Part shown: in pieces, positions 34,604-46,051 of the stretch | How the letters are laid out: the number at the start of each line of letters is the position of its first letter | Position numbering within the stretch: the stretch's first letter is position 1 | NCBI GenBank assembly: GCA_037974665.1 | Contig: CM075783.1 | Location: 40,375,712-40,439,711 of the forward strand | Direction: 5' to 3' | Source: Ehretia macrophylla | Lineage: Eukaryota; Streptophyta; Magnoliopsida; Boraginales; Ehretiaceae | DNA length: 64,000 nt | The notes under the pieces: generated by a model | Databases searched by the model: none | What the model saw: the letters and a program-made list of their open reading frames with translations, nothing else | What the model was told of the DNA's origin: nothing | Translations under genes and position numbers: made by a program

Positions 34604-36642
34604 ATGGATCCTTATTCTCAAAGTAGCACTCCATGTCTTGAATTGGAAAATATAAATATTGCACAATCACAATCAGTATCACAATCATTTATTGACTCTA
34701 ATTCGCCTACTATCCCCAACACTAATCCTAAAGGTGGTAGAAGTGTAAGTTCAGATGTTTGGAAATATTGTATTCAAGATAAGGAAAAACAAATTGCTAC
34801 TTATAATATTTGCAAAAAAGTATTTTCTTTTAAAAACAATTTTGGAACAGGTACTATAAAAAGGCATTTGGAGTGTATCCATCCCGATTTATTTAATGAT
34901 GGAATTCAAACTCAATTAGATATTTCGTCATCCAGTTGTGGGACTACTTTTCATTTTTCACATGAAGTAAATAGGAGAGAATTAGCAAAATTTGTTCTTA
35001 TATCTGAAAAACCATTTAATTTTGGAGAAGATCCTGCTTTTGAAGCTTATGTAAAAAAAGTTTTACAACCTTCTTTTGTAAAAATTCCAAGAAATACTTT
35101 GAAAAAAGAAAAATGTTCAATTGTTAATGAAGGAAAAGAATTTTTGCAAGCAACATTTTCCTTTCTTTCAACTAAAATTTGTTTGACATGTGATTGTTGG
35201 AGTAGTATAACTGATCTTCCTTTTATGTGTATAACTGCTCATTGGATTGACCCTAATTGGAATTTACAAAAAAGAATACTTTCTTTTTGTGTCTTCCCAT
35301 ATCCACATAATTATACCAACATTTATACTTCTATGTTAATAGTTTTAGATGAATACAATATTTCTGATAAAATACTTTCTATCTCTTTTGACAATGCTAC
35401 TAACTATACTTCTTCTATACGTTTACTTCAAAATTTATGTAAACCGATTTTAAGTGGAAATTTTTTTCATATTTGTTGTTGTTGTCATATTTTGAATTTA
35501 TGTGTTCAAGCTGGTCTAGATAATCTTCACCCTCAAATTTAAAAAATTAGAAGTGGGGTACGATTTTTTAGATCTAATCCATCAAAAAATCAAGAATTTC
35601 ATGATTTATGTCAACAATACAAACTAAAATCAAAGAATATCCAAGGTGACCTGGAAGTTAGATGGAATTCTACATATAAAATGTTAAATGACCTTATTCC
35701 TTATAAAGATATTTTTTCACAAATTTATAAAAATTCACTTGGACATTATCAGTCTGATAAATGGATAGAAGATATAGATTGGGAAAAAGCTAAATTATTT
35801 TGTGATTTTTTAAGTGTTTTCATGACATGACCAAATTACTTTTTAGATCACATTATCCTACTTCAAATATGGTACTTTATGCATTGTGAAAAATATCTGA
35901 TGTTTTATCAGAACATGAAGATAATTTTCTACTTCAACATATAATTTATGACATGAAAGAAAAACTTTAAAAATATTTTGAAAATGTATCTATAGTTTAT
36001 TGTCTTGCTGCAATTATGGATCCTAGATTAAAAAAACATGTTGTTCAAAGTATTTTACAACAATATCATTCAAATATGCGAAATAATGAAATTGATGACA
36101 CTCAAACTTGGAATGAAATTTGTTCAACTTTGACATTATTATTCGATATGTATGTAGCGCAATATTCTAATGAGACTTCCTCTTCATCTCAGTCTTTAAG
36201 TAGTACTAGTAGTAAAAAGTTTGATACAAAATTTCTTCAACTTTTCAAAAAAACAAAAACTGGTTCTCCATCGTCACAAATTAATGAATTAGATTTTTAT
36301 TTGGCAATGATGTCTCCATCTAATGACTTTGATCATGATTTCGATGTATTGGCCAGGTGGAAAGCATAGTCTAGTCAGTTTCCTATACTTTCTATCATGG
36401 CCCGTGATCTACTAACAATTCCAGTGTCTACTGTAGTATCCGAAAATGCTTTTAGTCTTGATCGCAGGATATTGAGTGAGTTGAGAAGTAGCTTGGCACC
36501 GGACTCACTACAAACACTGGTATGCGGCAAAGATTGGGTTTCTACAGAAAACAGGACGCAACATCTTATTGAACTTGATATTGACATTCAACAAAAAAGA
36601 CAAGTTTTAACAGAAAATTCAACTAATGCTCCAGTCGAATGA
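34604..36642 (+). pseudogene. hAT transposase (BED finger, RNase-H-like, hATC), decayed
   Basis: It starts MDPYSQSSTP. An N-terminal BED zinc-finger region follows (VWKYCIQDKEKQIATYNICK, ending TIKRHLECIHP) in which one of the paired Cys seems replaced by Tyr. The catalytic region includes LTCDCWSSITDLPFMCITAH and SISFDNATNYT. The C-terminal dimerisation domain (LDFYLAMMSPSNDFDHDFDV, then LLTIPVSTVVSENAFS) is recognisable to 36642. The frame is open to 35542, then interrupted by stops at 35540-35542, 35887-35889, 35968-35970 and 36367-36369 and by a frame change near 35828. A working transposase would cut and paste the element. This one cannot be made. Confidence 0.9.
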
Positions 36643-37114
36643 TCGATGTTGAAAGATAAAGATGGAAGATCGAAGTTATTGAAGATTTAATTTTTTTTTA
36701 GAAGAATAATATTTTTTTATGTGTATTTTATGTCTTTAACTTAATTGTAAGTTGTGATTATCAAGTTAGTGAATAAAAATTTGAGGTATTATTTAAAAAA
36801 ATTTCAACTCTATGTAATTTATGTTGTAATTATTTAATTAAGTGAATAAAATTTGAAATATTATTTAGAAATTTGTTTTATTTTTCTCTTTTTATTTAAT
36901 AATATACATTTATTTTAAATAAGATAATTTATATATTGATTAATTTATACTCAAATAAATTTGCATTAATCCAATTTTTATTAATTCAATTTTTTTTCTC
37001 TTTTTAAATTTTAAAAAATTAATAAAAATATATATATACAAAAAATAAAACTTATCAAAAATATTAAATAACTTTAAAAAATAATAATAACATAAAAAAA
37101 AAAAATCACGTCGT

Positions 37115-37145
37115 ACGTCCCTCTGTTGTAATAACAGAGGGACGT
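37115..37145. repeat. Perfect 13-base hairpin in the hAT element
   Basis: ACGTCCCTCTGTT (37115-37127) and AACAGAGGGACGT (37133-37145) with a 5-base loop, in an otherwise AT-rich stretch between the transposase gene and the second short frame. It could be a terminator-like or regulatory hairpin, or a relic of a smaller insertion. Confidence 0.75.
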
Positions 37146-37392
37146 GTATTTTTTTTAAAAAAAGTGGATGTCAAGTCCTTTACAGTATGACACAGGTGCT
37201 TTGACAAAAAGTGTCAAAGTACATCTGTTTTACAAAATTAAACCCTTACGTTATATATCGTAAAATTTATTTTTATATTATTTTATTTTTTATAATTATA
37301 ATTTGTACATATAGTTTTTCTTATAAATAGGTATTGTATTTAACTTCATTTTATTGTCTCTTTATTTTACCACAAGAGAATACACAGTATTT

Positions 37393-37614
37393 ATGGCTAT
37401 CAATATTTGGAATCATTTTGCTTACTTTGAAGAACATGGGTATGTAATTTACAACTGTTGTGAATGTAAATATATATCTGGTCGTCAATTTGGAACTAGA
37501 ACGCTTGTAAGACATCTTGTATCTCAATACTCAAATGTTCCAAACTATTTCAATCCTCAACCACCATCGCTACCACTACCACCAGCAGGCCCAGCACCCG
37601 CACAAGGAGCATAA
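37393..37614 (+). CDS. Short BED-finger-like frame in the hAT element
   Basis: 73 residues from MAINIWNHFAYFEEHGYV. NCCECKYISGRQFGTRTLVRHL resembles the Cys-x2-Cys...His part of a BED zinc finger, the DNA-binding domain of hAT transposases. The final His/Cys of the finger is not evident, and the tail is Pro-rich (PPSLPLPPAGPAPAQGA). It lies downstream of the main transposase, so it is either a second transposon gene, the start of a second decayed transposase copy, or host exon capture. Confidence 0.5.
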   Translation: MAINIWNHFAYFEEHGYVIYNCCECKYISGRQFGTRTLVRHLVSQYSNVPNYFNPQPPSLPLPPAGPAPAQGA

Positions 37615-38082
37615 TAAAATGGAGAACTTCTCCACCAACTTTCTTCAAGCATTTATTTAATATTTTTTATATTTATTAGTAATGTATCCGTGTCTCATAA
37701 ACTTGTGGTTTGTTAAGTAATATTTTAATATTTTATCATTTATATTAATATTTTCAATCAACTTATGTCTTGTTAATCGTTAAATTAAATTTTTTGTAAA
37801 CAATGTTGAGTTTAAGTTTTTTTGGTTATTAATCCAACTATCAAAATTCATAAAACAATAATTACAAAATAATAAATAAATAATGGGCTGTCCCAGCCCA
37901 GCTCATGACTCGTAATAGCGGGCTCGTGGGCCAAATTGGGTCCTATATTACAAGAATTGAGCCCAACCCAACTCAGCCCACTAAACATATGTGCTGAGTT
38001 GGGCTCATTTTTCTTAACCCACGACTCAGCTAAGCCGTGCCGGGCCGTGTCGGGCTGGCCCATTTGCCAGATCTAACTCCAC

Positions 38083-40250
38083 CTGGAACAACTGAGTTTA
38101 ATGGTGTATCAGAAAGGAGAAATAGGACCTTGTTGGACATGGTCAGGTCAATGATGAGTTATACCAATTTACCTGTTGGTCTTTGGGGTCATGCTCTTCC
38201 CATTGTGGCATACATCTTGAATAGGGTCACTTCCAAATCAGTTATAAGCACTCCTTATGAGATCTAGAGTAATAAGAAATCCAACTTTAATCATGTTAGA
38301 GTATGAGGTTGTCCTGCTTACATTAAAAGGCTTAAAATTGAGAAATTGGAAGCGAGATCTGACAAAGTCAGATTCATTGGTTATCCCAAAGATTCGTTGG
38401 AATACAACTTTTATTCCCCTACTGACCAGAGAGTCTTCATCAGCAGATATGTCATATTCTTGGAGGAAGAGTTCATCCAAGAAGGTGGTTTGGGAAGAAA
38501 AGTAGAGCTTAATGAGGGAAACATTGATCAACCAATTGACCAGGTAGAAACCCAGGATTTGATCAAGGATGAAACTATTCAAGAAGAACCAATTGCTTCA
38601 CCACATATACATAAATCTTTAAGGACAGTTCGTCCCCCACAAGATATAGCTACCTTCATATCCAAGGACAAGAGTTGTTCACATTGGATGATGGTGATCA
38701 TGTCGATGATCCCCTAACCTATGAAGAAGCTATTTCTGATAGGGACTCATAAAAATGGCTTGAAGCCATGAAATCAAAAATGGATTCAATGCATACCAAT
38801 CAAGTCTGGAATCTTGTAGACCCACCTGAGGGTATGTACCTATTGGGTGCAAATGGATATATAAGAGAAAGAGGGGTGCAGATGGAAAGGTGAAGACCTT
38901 TAAGGTAAGGTTAATGGCAAAAAGTTACCGTCAGAGACAAAGAGTTGACTATGAGGAAACCTTATCGCCAGTAGCAATGCTCAAATCCGTTAGGATTTTA
39001 TTGGCTATAGTTGCACACTATGATTATGAGATATGGCAGATGGATGTCAAAACGTCTTTTCTTAATGGCTTCATTGAAGAAGACATTTATATGGAACAAC
39101 CAATGGGTTTTGAATCTATAGGTGAAAGTCACAATGTGTGCAAGCTAAAGAGGTCCATCTATGGATTCAAACAAGCCTCAAGGAGTTGGAACAAACGTTT
39201 TGATGTGATCGTCAAAACATTCGGCTTCATTAAGAATGAAGACAAATCTTGTGTTTACAAGAAAGTCAGTAATAAAGCAATTATATTCCTTATCTTGTAT
39301 GTAGATGACATACTACTGATTGGGAATGACATCGGCATGATGTCATCTGTTAAAGTTTGGTTATCAGGAACATTCTCCATGAAGGACTTGGGAGAAACAA
39401 CCTATATCCTAGGAATTCGGATCTATAGAGATAGATCAAAAGGATTGATAGGTCTCTCCCAGAGTACGTACATAGATAAGGTGTTAAAGAGGTTTAACAT
39501 GCAGGATTCTAAAAGAAGGCTATTACCTTTTAGACATGACATTCATCTCTCTAAGGCTATAAATCCTAAGACAGCTGAAGAAAGAGAGATGATGAATAGG
39601 ATTCCATATGCTTCGGCAATTGGAAGCCTTATGTATGCTATGTTATGTACTAGGCCTGATATCACTCATGTTGTAAGTGTTACTAGAATATATCAGTCAG
39701 ATCCATGTGAGGAACACTGGATAGACGTCAAGAATATCCTAAAATACATGAACATGACTAAGGATATGGTCTTGATATATGGGGGAGGAGAATTGAAAAT
39801 TGAGGGTTTCACTGACTAGGATTTTCAATCTGATGTGGATGATCGTAAATCTACATTTGGATTCATTTTCGTTTGTAATGGAGGGGCGGTCAGTTAGAAG
39901 AGTTCCAAACAGAGTACGACTGTAGATTCCACTACAAAAGCATAATACATCGCAGCATCAGATGCAGCAAAAGAGGCAATTTGTATCAAGAATTTCGTCT
40001 CGGAACTCAGAGTAGTTCCCTCCATTGAGGTCGCAGTGCCTTTACATTGTGATAATAATGGAGCGATAGTGCAAGCTAAGGAACCAAGGTCTCAAAAAAT
40101 CCAAACATGTAGAGAGGCGTTACCATATTATCTGAGAAATTATGGGAAAAAGTGACATAGTGATGCAAAAAGTAGCTTAAGCAGATAACACTCCTGATCC
40201 GTTGACCAAGACTCTAACTAATCAGTCTTTGGATTGACACTTAGAGGGGA
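38083..40250 (+). pseudogene. Copia integrase C-part, reverse transcriptase and RNase H remnant
   Basis: Integrase continues after the hAT (SERRNRTLLDMVRSMMSYTN, LPVGLWGHALPIVAYILNR). The reverse transcriptase follows with YEIWQMDVKTSFLNGFIEED, KRSIYGFKQASRSW and the active-site motif LYVDDILLIGND, then PYASAIGSLMYAMLCTRPDI, and an RNase H tail up to the purine tract before the 3' LTR. The order integrase before reverse transcriptase is diagnostic of copia. Broken. Confidence 0.88.
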
Positions 40251-40296
40251 TGGATATGAGAGACCATTCAAATTGGCTTTAGTGCAAGTGGGGGAT

Positions 40297-41763
40297 TGTT
40301 AAGAATAATGTCCAAAAGCCAATTAATAGTATTTTGGAATTATGGATAATGGGTTATTTAATTTATTAATTCATTTAATATGGACAGTTTATTTATTTAT
40401 TAAAAATATTTTAATTAAATAAATAAAGTCCTTAGAATATAATTTGTAGATTTCATCTTTAGGAGTAAGGATATGAGTGACGGAATCTATATTACTAATA
40501 TATTCTAAAAATTGTCCCCCGATCATAGGATAAACTAATTGGGCGTAAGTTTATCCAAATAGATCATATTACAGTCTACTATCTAAATTATATGAGATAT
40601 TAGTTTGGGCGATTTATCTTATATCGTTGTAGTAGATGTATAAGTACTTATTGCGAATATGTAACTGGACTTGACCACCAATACAACGAATTACATGGAA
40701 TGTCAATAATTCGTTATATTATGTAATCATGCGATTAATTCTCAAACCTGAGACAATACAATTATCTCATGATTAGGAATATCATCATTTGCTGGTACAA
40801 ATAAGCTAGTCCTAATCATGGATTAGACAATATATTCAGTGATTGTGATTTATTCCATCATGAAAAAATCTGTGTGTAGATACAAAAACTGTCATTTGGG
40901 AGTCCTATGTGATCTGATTAATTAAGTGACTTGAAATCCTTGGCCAAAGTGAAATAGTAGAAGTCGTTCCATGAATTATTCATTAGTCACTAATTAATTG
41001 GATTTTGGCATATGGCTGAGTAAGAGAGTTTGACGACCCAATCCATGACTCTGGCTCAATTGGGATAATTGAGACAATAGGATTTGATTGCATAGAAATT
41101 ACTAAATGGGTTTGTATACTTACACTTCATCTTTAATTGGGTAATCGCGATATACTGCTAGGTGTCACTTGTGATTTGTGAATTAATTAGAAAGAGTTCT
41201 AATTTAATTAATTAGTGGAATTAATTATTCACCACCGATTAATTATGAACCTGAGAGATCACACACAAATGGAATTTGCAGATTAATTGGATTAGAGAAA
41301 AGATTAAATTAAATTTAGGATTATCCTAAATATTAATTTAATTGGGCTCGTAGTAATTAGACGGTGATTTGATTATTATGGAGCCCAAGACTGGTAAGTT
41401 TAAGACCATCCCACTTATGGCTTGGGTCATATGTGTCTCTTATATATTGTAGTATTCTCACAGATAAATTGCTAGCACACTTTTCATTGTCAGAATAAAA
41501 TATAGGATTTCTCTAGAAAACTTAGTCGGGGTGAAATCCAGTTAACAAGTGCAGATTCTGTGTGGATCAATCTTGGAGGCTTCACACATTATTGATTCAA
41601 CCTCGATTTACGCTTCAAGAGGTAATCCTAAACTATTGCTATGATATTTAATGAGATTAATTATTGTATGCATTAAATCTGCATCATCAAACATGAACGA
41701 ATACATGATTATTTTTCGCTGCGTAATTATTAATTTTAATTGTCATGTATATATTTCCCAACA
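40297..41763 (+). repeat. 3' LTR of the copia element
   Basis: 1467 bases, TGTTAAGAATAATG...TTTCCCAACA, pairing with 28223-29681 and followed by ACTTA. Confidence 0.9.
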
Positions 41764-41768
41764 ACTTA

Positions 41769-43323
41769 TACGGCTTTATGTTTAGATTTGTCGAAATTGT
41801 ACATCATCATGGCGTGACTTATATTAATCTAGTGCTCTACGAGATTTAGTATTAGGAGAACCGTATCTTTAAAAACAAAATAGATAAATCTCTGGGTCAT
41901 GTCCTAAATACATTACTTAATTTGGTTGTTAGAAATGTCAAATTTTTATTCAGTACACACTCTATTATAAAAAAATTTAATGTTTAGATCAAATGATCAC
42001 ATACATGCACAACTCAAATCTTGCTTGCGTGAATTTCAAACAAAAGAATTCATCCAAATCAAAATAGACAAGACGATTTTAAACTTTCATGAACCTAATC
42101 AAACGATATGGTATATCTCTTCAAGCCTTTAACTTGGGGGCTATATCTGATTCCTTTACTAAACCTGAGGCTGACCATACTTTTCTTTTTATCCAATATT
42201 TTACTTCATAAGCTACGTCTTCAACATGTTTGATAATGACAAGAAAAAGGAAAAGAGGAGTCAGTCTACAAAACAGTATTTGTTTATCACACATGGAGCC
42301 AAGGCATATAAATAGCTCGTTTTTTTCTATCAAAGTGGATTAACATCAATTTGTAAGAGAATAATTATTTTGCATATGCATGATGCTTATCTCACACATG
42401 TGAAAGTGCTATAATGTTCATGGGATGATGCACATTAGGACCAGTAGGGACTGTAGTCCTTACTAACCCCAATTTTTTTTTTTAATATAACCATATTTTA
42501 AAAATATTTTTTATTTAAAATATTAATTATCTCCTATTAAAAAATAAAAAATTATATAAGCGTTAATTAGATATTATAACTCCCATATGTCTTGAATAAG
42601 CTCTGCTAATGTCAATCTGGAGTGGTTGAATAGCAACCAACGCCTTTGAAAAAAGAGAAGTCAAAAGAAACGAGCTAGTAATTACTCTAATATGTTGTCT
42701 CAATCTAATAGTCTCATATTTACACGATCAAAATGTGAAGTTATCATTGTTTCGTTTTCCAATGTATGTAGGCTAATTGGGTTGATTCTGGTACCTGGAT
42801 AGCCGACGTGACAATATCGTTGATTCCTTCGTATATGGGTTTTTTTGAATATAATAAAGGTTAAAATCGCCAAAGACTATTAAATTAATTCGAGGTTTGT
42901 AAGAAAATTCCATGCATAGTTATTAAAATTTCAAAAATAGGTCCCTACCTAGAGCATGAAAAAATGTATTTTGCTGTCAAGACACATGGTCTGTAATGAA
43001 GATATTCGACCGAAAAAAACACACGTTGTTTGACATGAACAAATATGATCACCAAACTTCGTCTACTGAGTCGAAACAAAAAGGTTACGTAACTTTGGGC
43101 GTCTGGCTGGTGAGACGTAGGTTATAAATGTCAGCACAATGATGCATGATGATGGAAGCTTTCTAACATCAGACTTGACGCACTTGTACTTACCAGAAGT
43201 GGGACATTTTACCGGGTCGTGTTTCTCTTTAGCAAACGACCATCTGACGTATTAATACATAAAATATGAAATTCACTTATATTTCACGACCGTTTTGTAT
43301 GCAAAAATTTTTCTGTTTGTAAT
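41769..43323. other. Unit 3 upstream sequence, left part
   Basis: No gene. It continues the unit after the copia insertion and aligns with 9222-10880 of unit 1, including the promoter-like CACATG...TATAAATA pair (42290-42314). Confidence 0.6.
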
Positions 43324-44855
43324 TGATATAGCTATAGAAGTAGCACTCAAACCATTGTATTTCTACTACATTTGCATCTTAACTTGTGGAATAAATGCAA
43401 CACTCAATGTACTTTTTCTGTAATGTAGGTTGATCTTAAAAAGTGAACAAACCAGATTCGAAATGATTCGAAGTGTAAGTCAAGAAGTTGAAATATAGGG
43501 AAGACTCGAGAATTGATGATTGAATAGAGCCCATAGAGAAGGAATTTGGCCAAAACTAGCGTGAAATCAGACTCGAAACGATAGAAAAGCCTAAAAATGC
43601 CTTGGTCAATGATTCGATCAAATTCAGAATTGGCAACAAAAGGCGCTCGAGCACGCCATCAACGGCGCTCGAGTGCCTTCACCGGAAGCTTCCACGATTC
43701 CTGATTGGTCCACGTGGACCGAAGCGCCAAGTGGCGCATTTTGATTGGAGTACCAGAGGCATGCTCGAGCACCCGGGGCTCTGAATTTTGCCTATAAATA
43801 CCCCCCCAACCGATTGAGAAAATATAATTAATTTAATTTTTAATATTTATTTTATTAATTAGTTCAAGTTTATTTTAGAGTTAATTTTAGTTTTAATTGT
43901 CAAATAAGAGAGAAGTTCTGCCCGAGTAGCTATTTTACAGGAGAAGTCCTGCCTATTTCAACCGGAGGAATAACCCGATAGCTACAACCGGGGAACCTCT
44001 GCTCAAATCCGGTGTTCAGAAATACGCGTTAATCAAAATGAGGGGGTCTTTCTTGACTCTATTTTATTTGTATAACTAGTATTTATTTTTAATGTTTGAT
44101 AGATTATTATCTGAAGGAGGATATTGTAAATGACGGTCTTTTTATTTACGGTCTTGGATTTGGATAATTTGATTTAAATGCAATATATGCTTGTATTATT
44201 CAAATTTGTTATTGTCTTTCATATACATTATACTTGAAGTTAATGTTATGATTATTGTACATTCGTGCTATATATCTGTGCTATAAATTGTGAATCTATA
44301 AGTTGTGCCATATATTCTATGAGACTATAGGTTGTACCATAATTTCTACTCGTGGAGTTGTTAATTCCCTAGTTTAGTTAATTTGCCCAGTTACTCTAGG
44401 TTATAAGAATAGATTTATACTTCGTCTATATAACGAACTCGAAGATAGAACGACACTTATAACCAACGTAGCAACTAGGATTTAATTGATCTTAGGAAAT
44501 TAACTAGGTTAACGCTTGTAGCTTAACCCGAGCGTTGAATCAGAGTATCCTAATACCGAGCCTAGATTGACTGCCTCATTATATATCCGATCCCTAGATC
44601 CTTTCCCTTATATTTGACAAAACCAAAACCTTAGCTTAAGTTTACATTATTAGCATAAACATTCAAATCCATTCATAAACGGTTACATTTTCACTTCAAC
44701 ACTTTCTCACACTACTTCAAAAATTAGCTAATGAGCATCCCTGTGAATTCGACTCCGCACTCAAAGCACACTACACTACATTGATCCATGCACTTGCAAA
44801 TTTTAAAACTTGGTTAATTTTGCATGCATTTTATATACTGACTGAGTAGCGATTA
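43324..44855 (+). mobile_element. Probable solo LTR
   Basis: A 1.5-kb insertion relative to unit 1 (10876-10900), flanked by GTAAT on both sides (43319-43323, 44856-44860). It starts TGATATAG. The right part holds a stretch like ATCCCTGTGAATTCGACTCC followed by ACTACATTGATCCATGCACTTG, a pattern common near the 3' end of plant Ty3/gypsy LTRs. No coding sequence. The outer right end reads GATTA rather than CA, so the exact border is uncertain. Confidence 0.5.
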
Positions 44856-45981
44856 GTAATTACTCACCAATTTTTTTTATACATGCCTTTTGTAGATTGA
44901 TTACTAATTTTCAAAAGAAACGACTTTGGCATCATGGGTGAATTTACTTGGGTCACGGCAGATGCAGTCGTCACTAACCTCAAGAGTAGAGATTTAAGAA
45001 GTGAGTTAAAACTATATTTTTTGAAAATGAGTGAATTTTTAGGGTATTTTTAGACTAAAAATCAATTTGTCTCCATTAAAGATTAGGGGCTTTATCATAC
45101 CACATATTTACTAGGAAACAAACCTTTGGGCAGATTAGATTGCTAATTTTAATTTGACTCAACCTCTTAATTGCCATGAGATGACTATTTTACCGAGAAA
45201 ACTCCTGTTAATTGATAAGGATTAAAGGGGTATTGCATCCCCTGAAGTAGTAGTTTAGTTTCATCATTCACTTTTGTCTCCTTTTTATATATATAAACAA
45301 AAATTATTCATATATGAAAACATAAATCCTTAATACGCCCATGTTTGGCATAGTCGTAGAGTACATGAGACATAGACAAAAACTTGCTGACATTTCTTGT
45401 TCAAATTAATTAGAAGATAATTTTTTTTATAATCTCGATAAGTTTTCTATTTAATTAATTTGGATGATACATATTCTAAGATTAGTCATGTATCTTGAAA
45501 TTAACACATTTATCATGGGCTGCTCTTAAAAATGTATAGTAGACCCTATAATTATTTGTAATACATGTATCACACATGTTAATAAAGTTTATACTATATG
45601 AAAAGGACGTTAAAAATATCCACACGTTTTTTTAACAAAATCCCTTTACCATTAGTTCGAAAAGCTTCTGGCAACAGTTCCACGTGGTTTGAATAATTGG
45701 TGGTGCATCACATACAACTTGTCTAAGTCATGAAGATGACTATACTTCACACATGATCCGACGTTCTTATGTCGGTACACTTTTTCGAATGATGCTTCCC
45801 AAACATGAAAAGTGAACACCTAGGATTGACTAATAACGTTTAAGCAAGTCAACTAAATCTGTTTTTTTAAAAAAAAAAAAAAAAAAAAAAACACTTATCA
45901 TTCGGTTAACAAATTTTTTTTTTATTCAATGAAAAAATATTAGAAAGTCGTTTAAAATCATATCAAGTCCAAATCGCTAGA
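44856..45981. other. Upstream region of UGT copy 2
   Basis: No gene. It aligns with 10885-11394 plus 17247-17855 of unit 1, and holds the empty insertion site of the gag-only element (ATGAG 45365-45369) and a poly-A tract near 45870. Confidence 0.65.
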
Positions 45982-46020
45982 CACGTGGCCGCAACGCAAC
46001 AACTTTGCCCAGCCTATAAA
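45982..46020 (+). promoter_or_regulatory. UGT copy 2 promoter: G-box and TATA box
   Basis: A G-box within ACACGTGGCC (CACGTG 45982-45987), a binding site for bZIP/bHLH factors and of the ABRE type, is followed by TATAAA (46015-46020), 37 bases before the first ATG. Copy 1 has the same TATA box but a shorter segment without the G-box (around 22350-22362). Confidence 0.65.
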
Positions 46021-46051
46021 TGAGCAATCTCTCTGCAACCAAAACACATCA

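Larger units (their letters stand above)
33456..38074 (+). mobile_element. hAT DNA transposon, 4.6 kb, inserted in the copia element
   Basis: It is flanked by a perfect 8-bp duplication ACTCCACC (33448-33455, 38075-38082), the hallmark of hAT elements. The ends are imperfect inverted repeats: TAGAGGTGGCATTTAGGCC against TAGATCTGGCAAATGGGCC. Both subterminal regions (33480-33790, 37890-38060) are packed with GCCCAGC/GGGCTGA-type repeats, as expected for transposase binding regions. It contains a decayed transposase gene (34604-36642) and a short BED-finger-like frame (37393-37614). It inserted after the copia element. Confidence 0.92.
28223..41763 (+). mobile_element. Ty1/copia LTR retrotransposon, broken, with a nested hAT transposon
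   Basis: The LTRs (28223-29681 and 40297-41763) start TGTTA and end AACA, with a 5-bp target duplication ACTTA (28218-28222 and 41764-41768). The empty site is intact in unit 1 (TTACTTATACGCC near 9220). A primer-binding site for initiator tRNA-Met follows the first LTR and a purine tract (GTGGGGGA) precedes the second. Order inside: long leader, gag, integrase, reverse transcriptase, RNase H, the copia order. A 4.6-kb hAT lies inside the integrase region. The element is broken, with many breaks. By eye the LTRs differ at roughly 8 percent of sites over the first 300 bases, suggesting an insertion several million years ago, and after the UGT duplication because the other units lack it. Confidence 0.92.
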
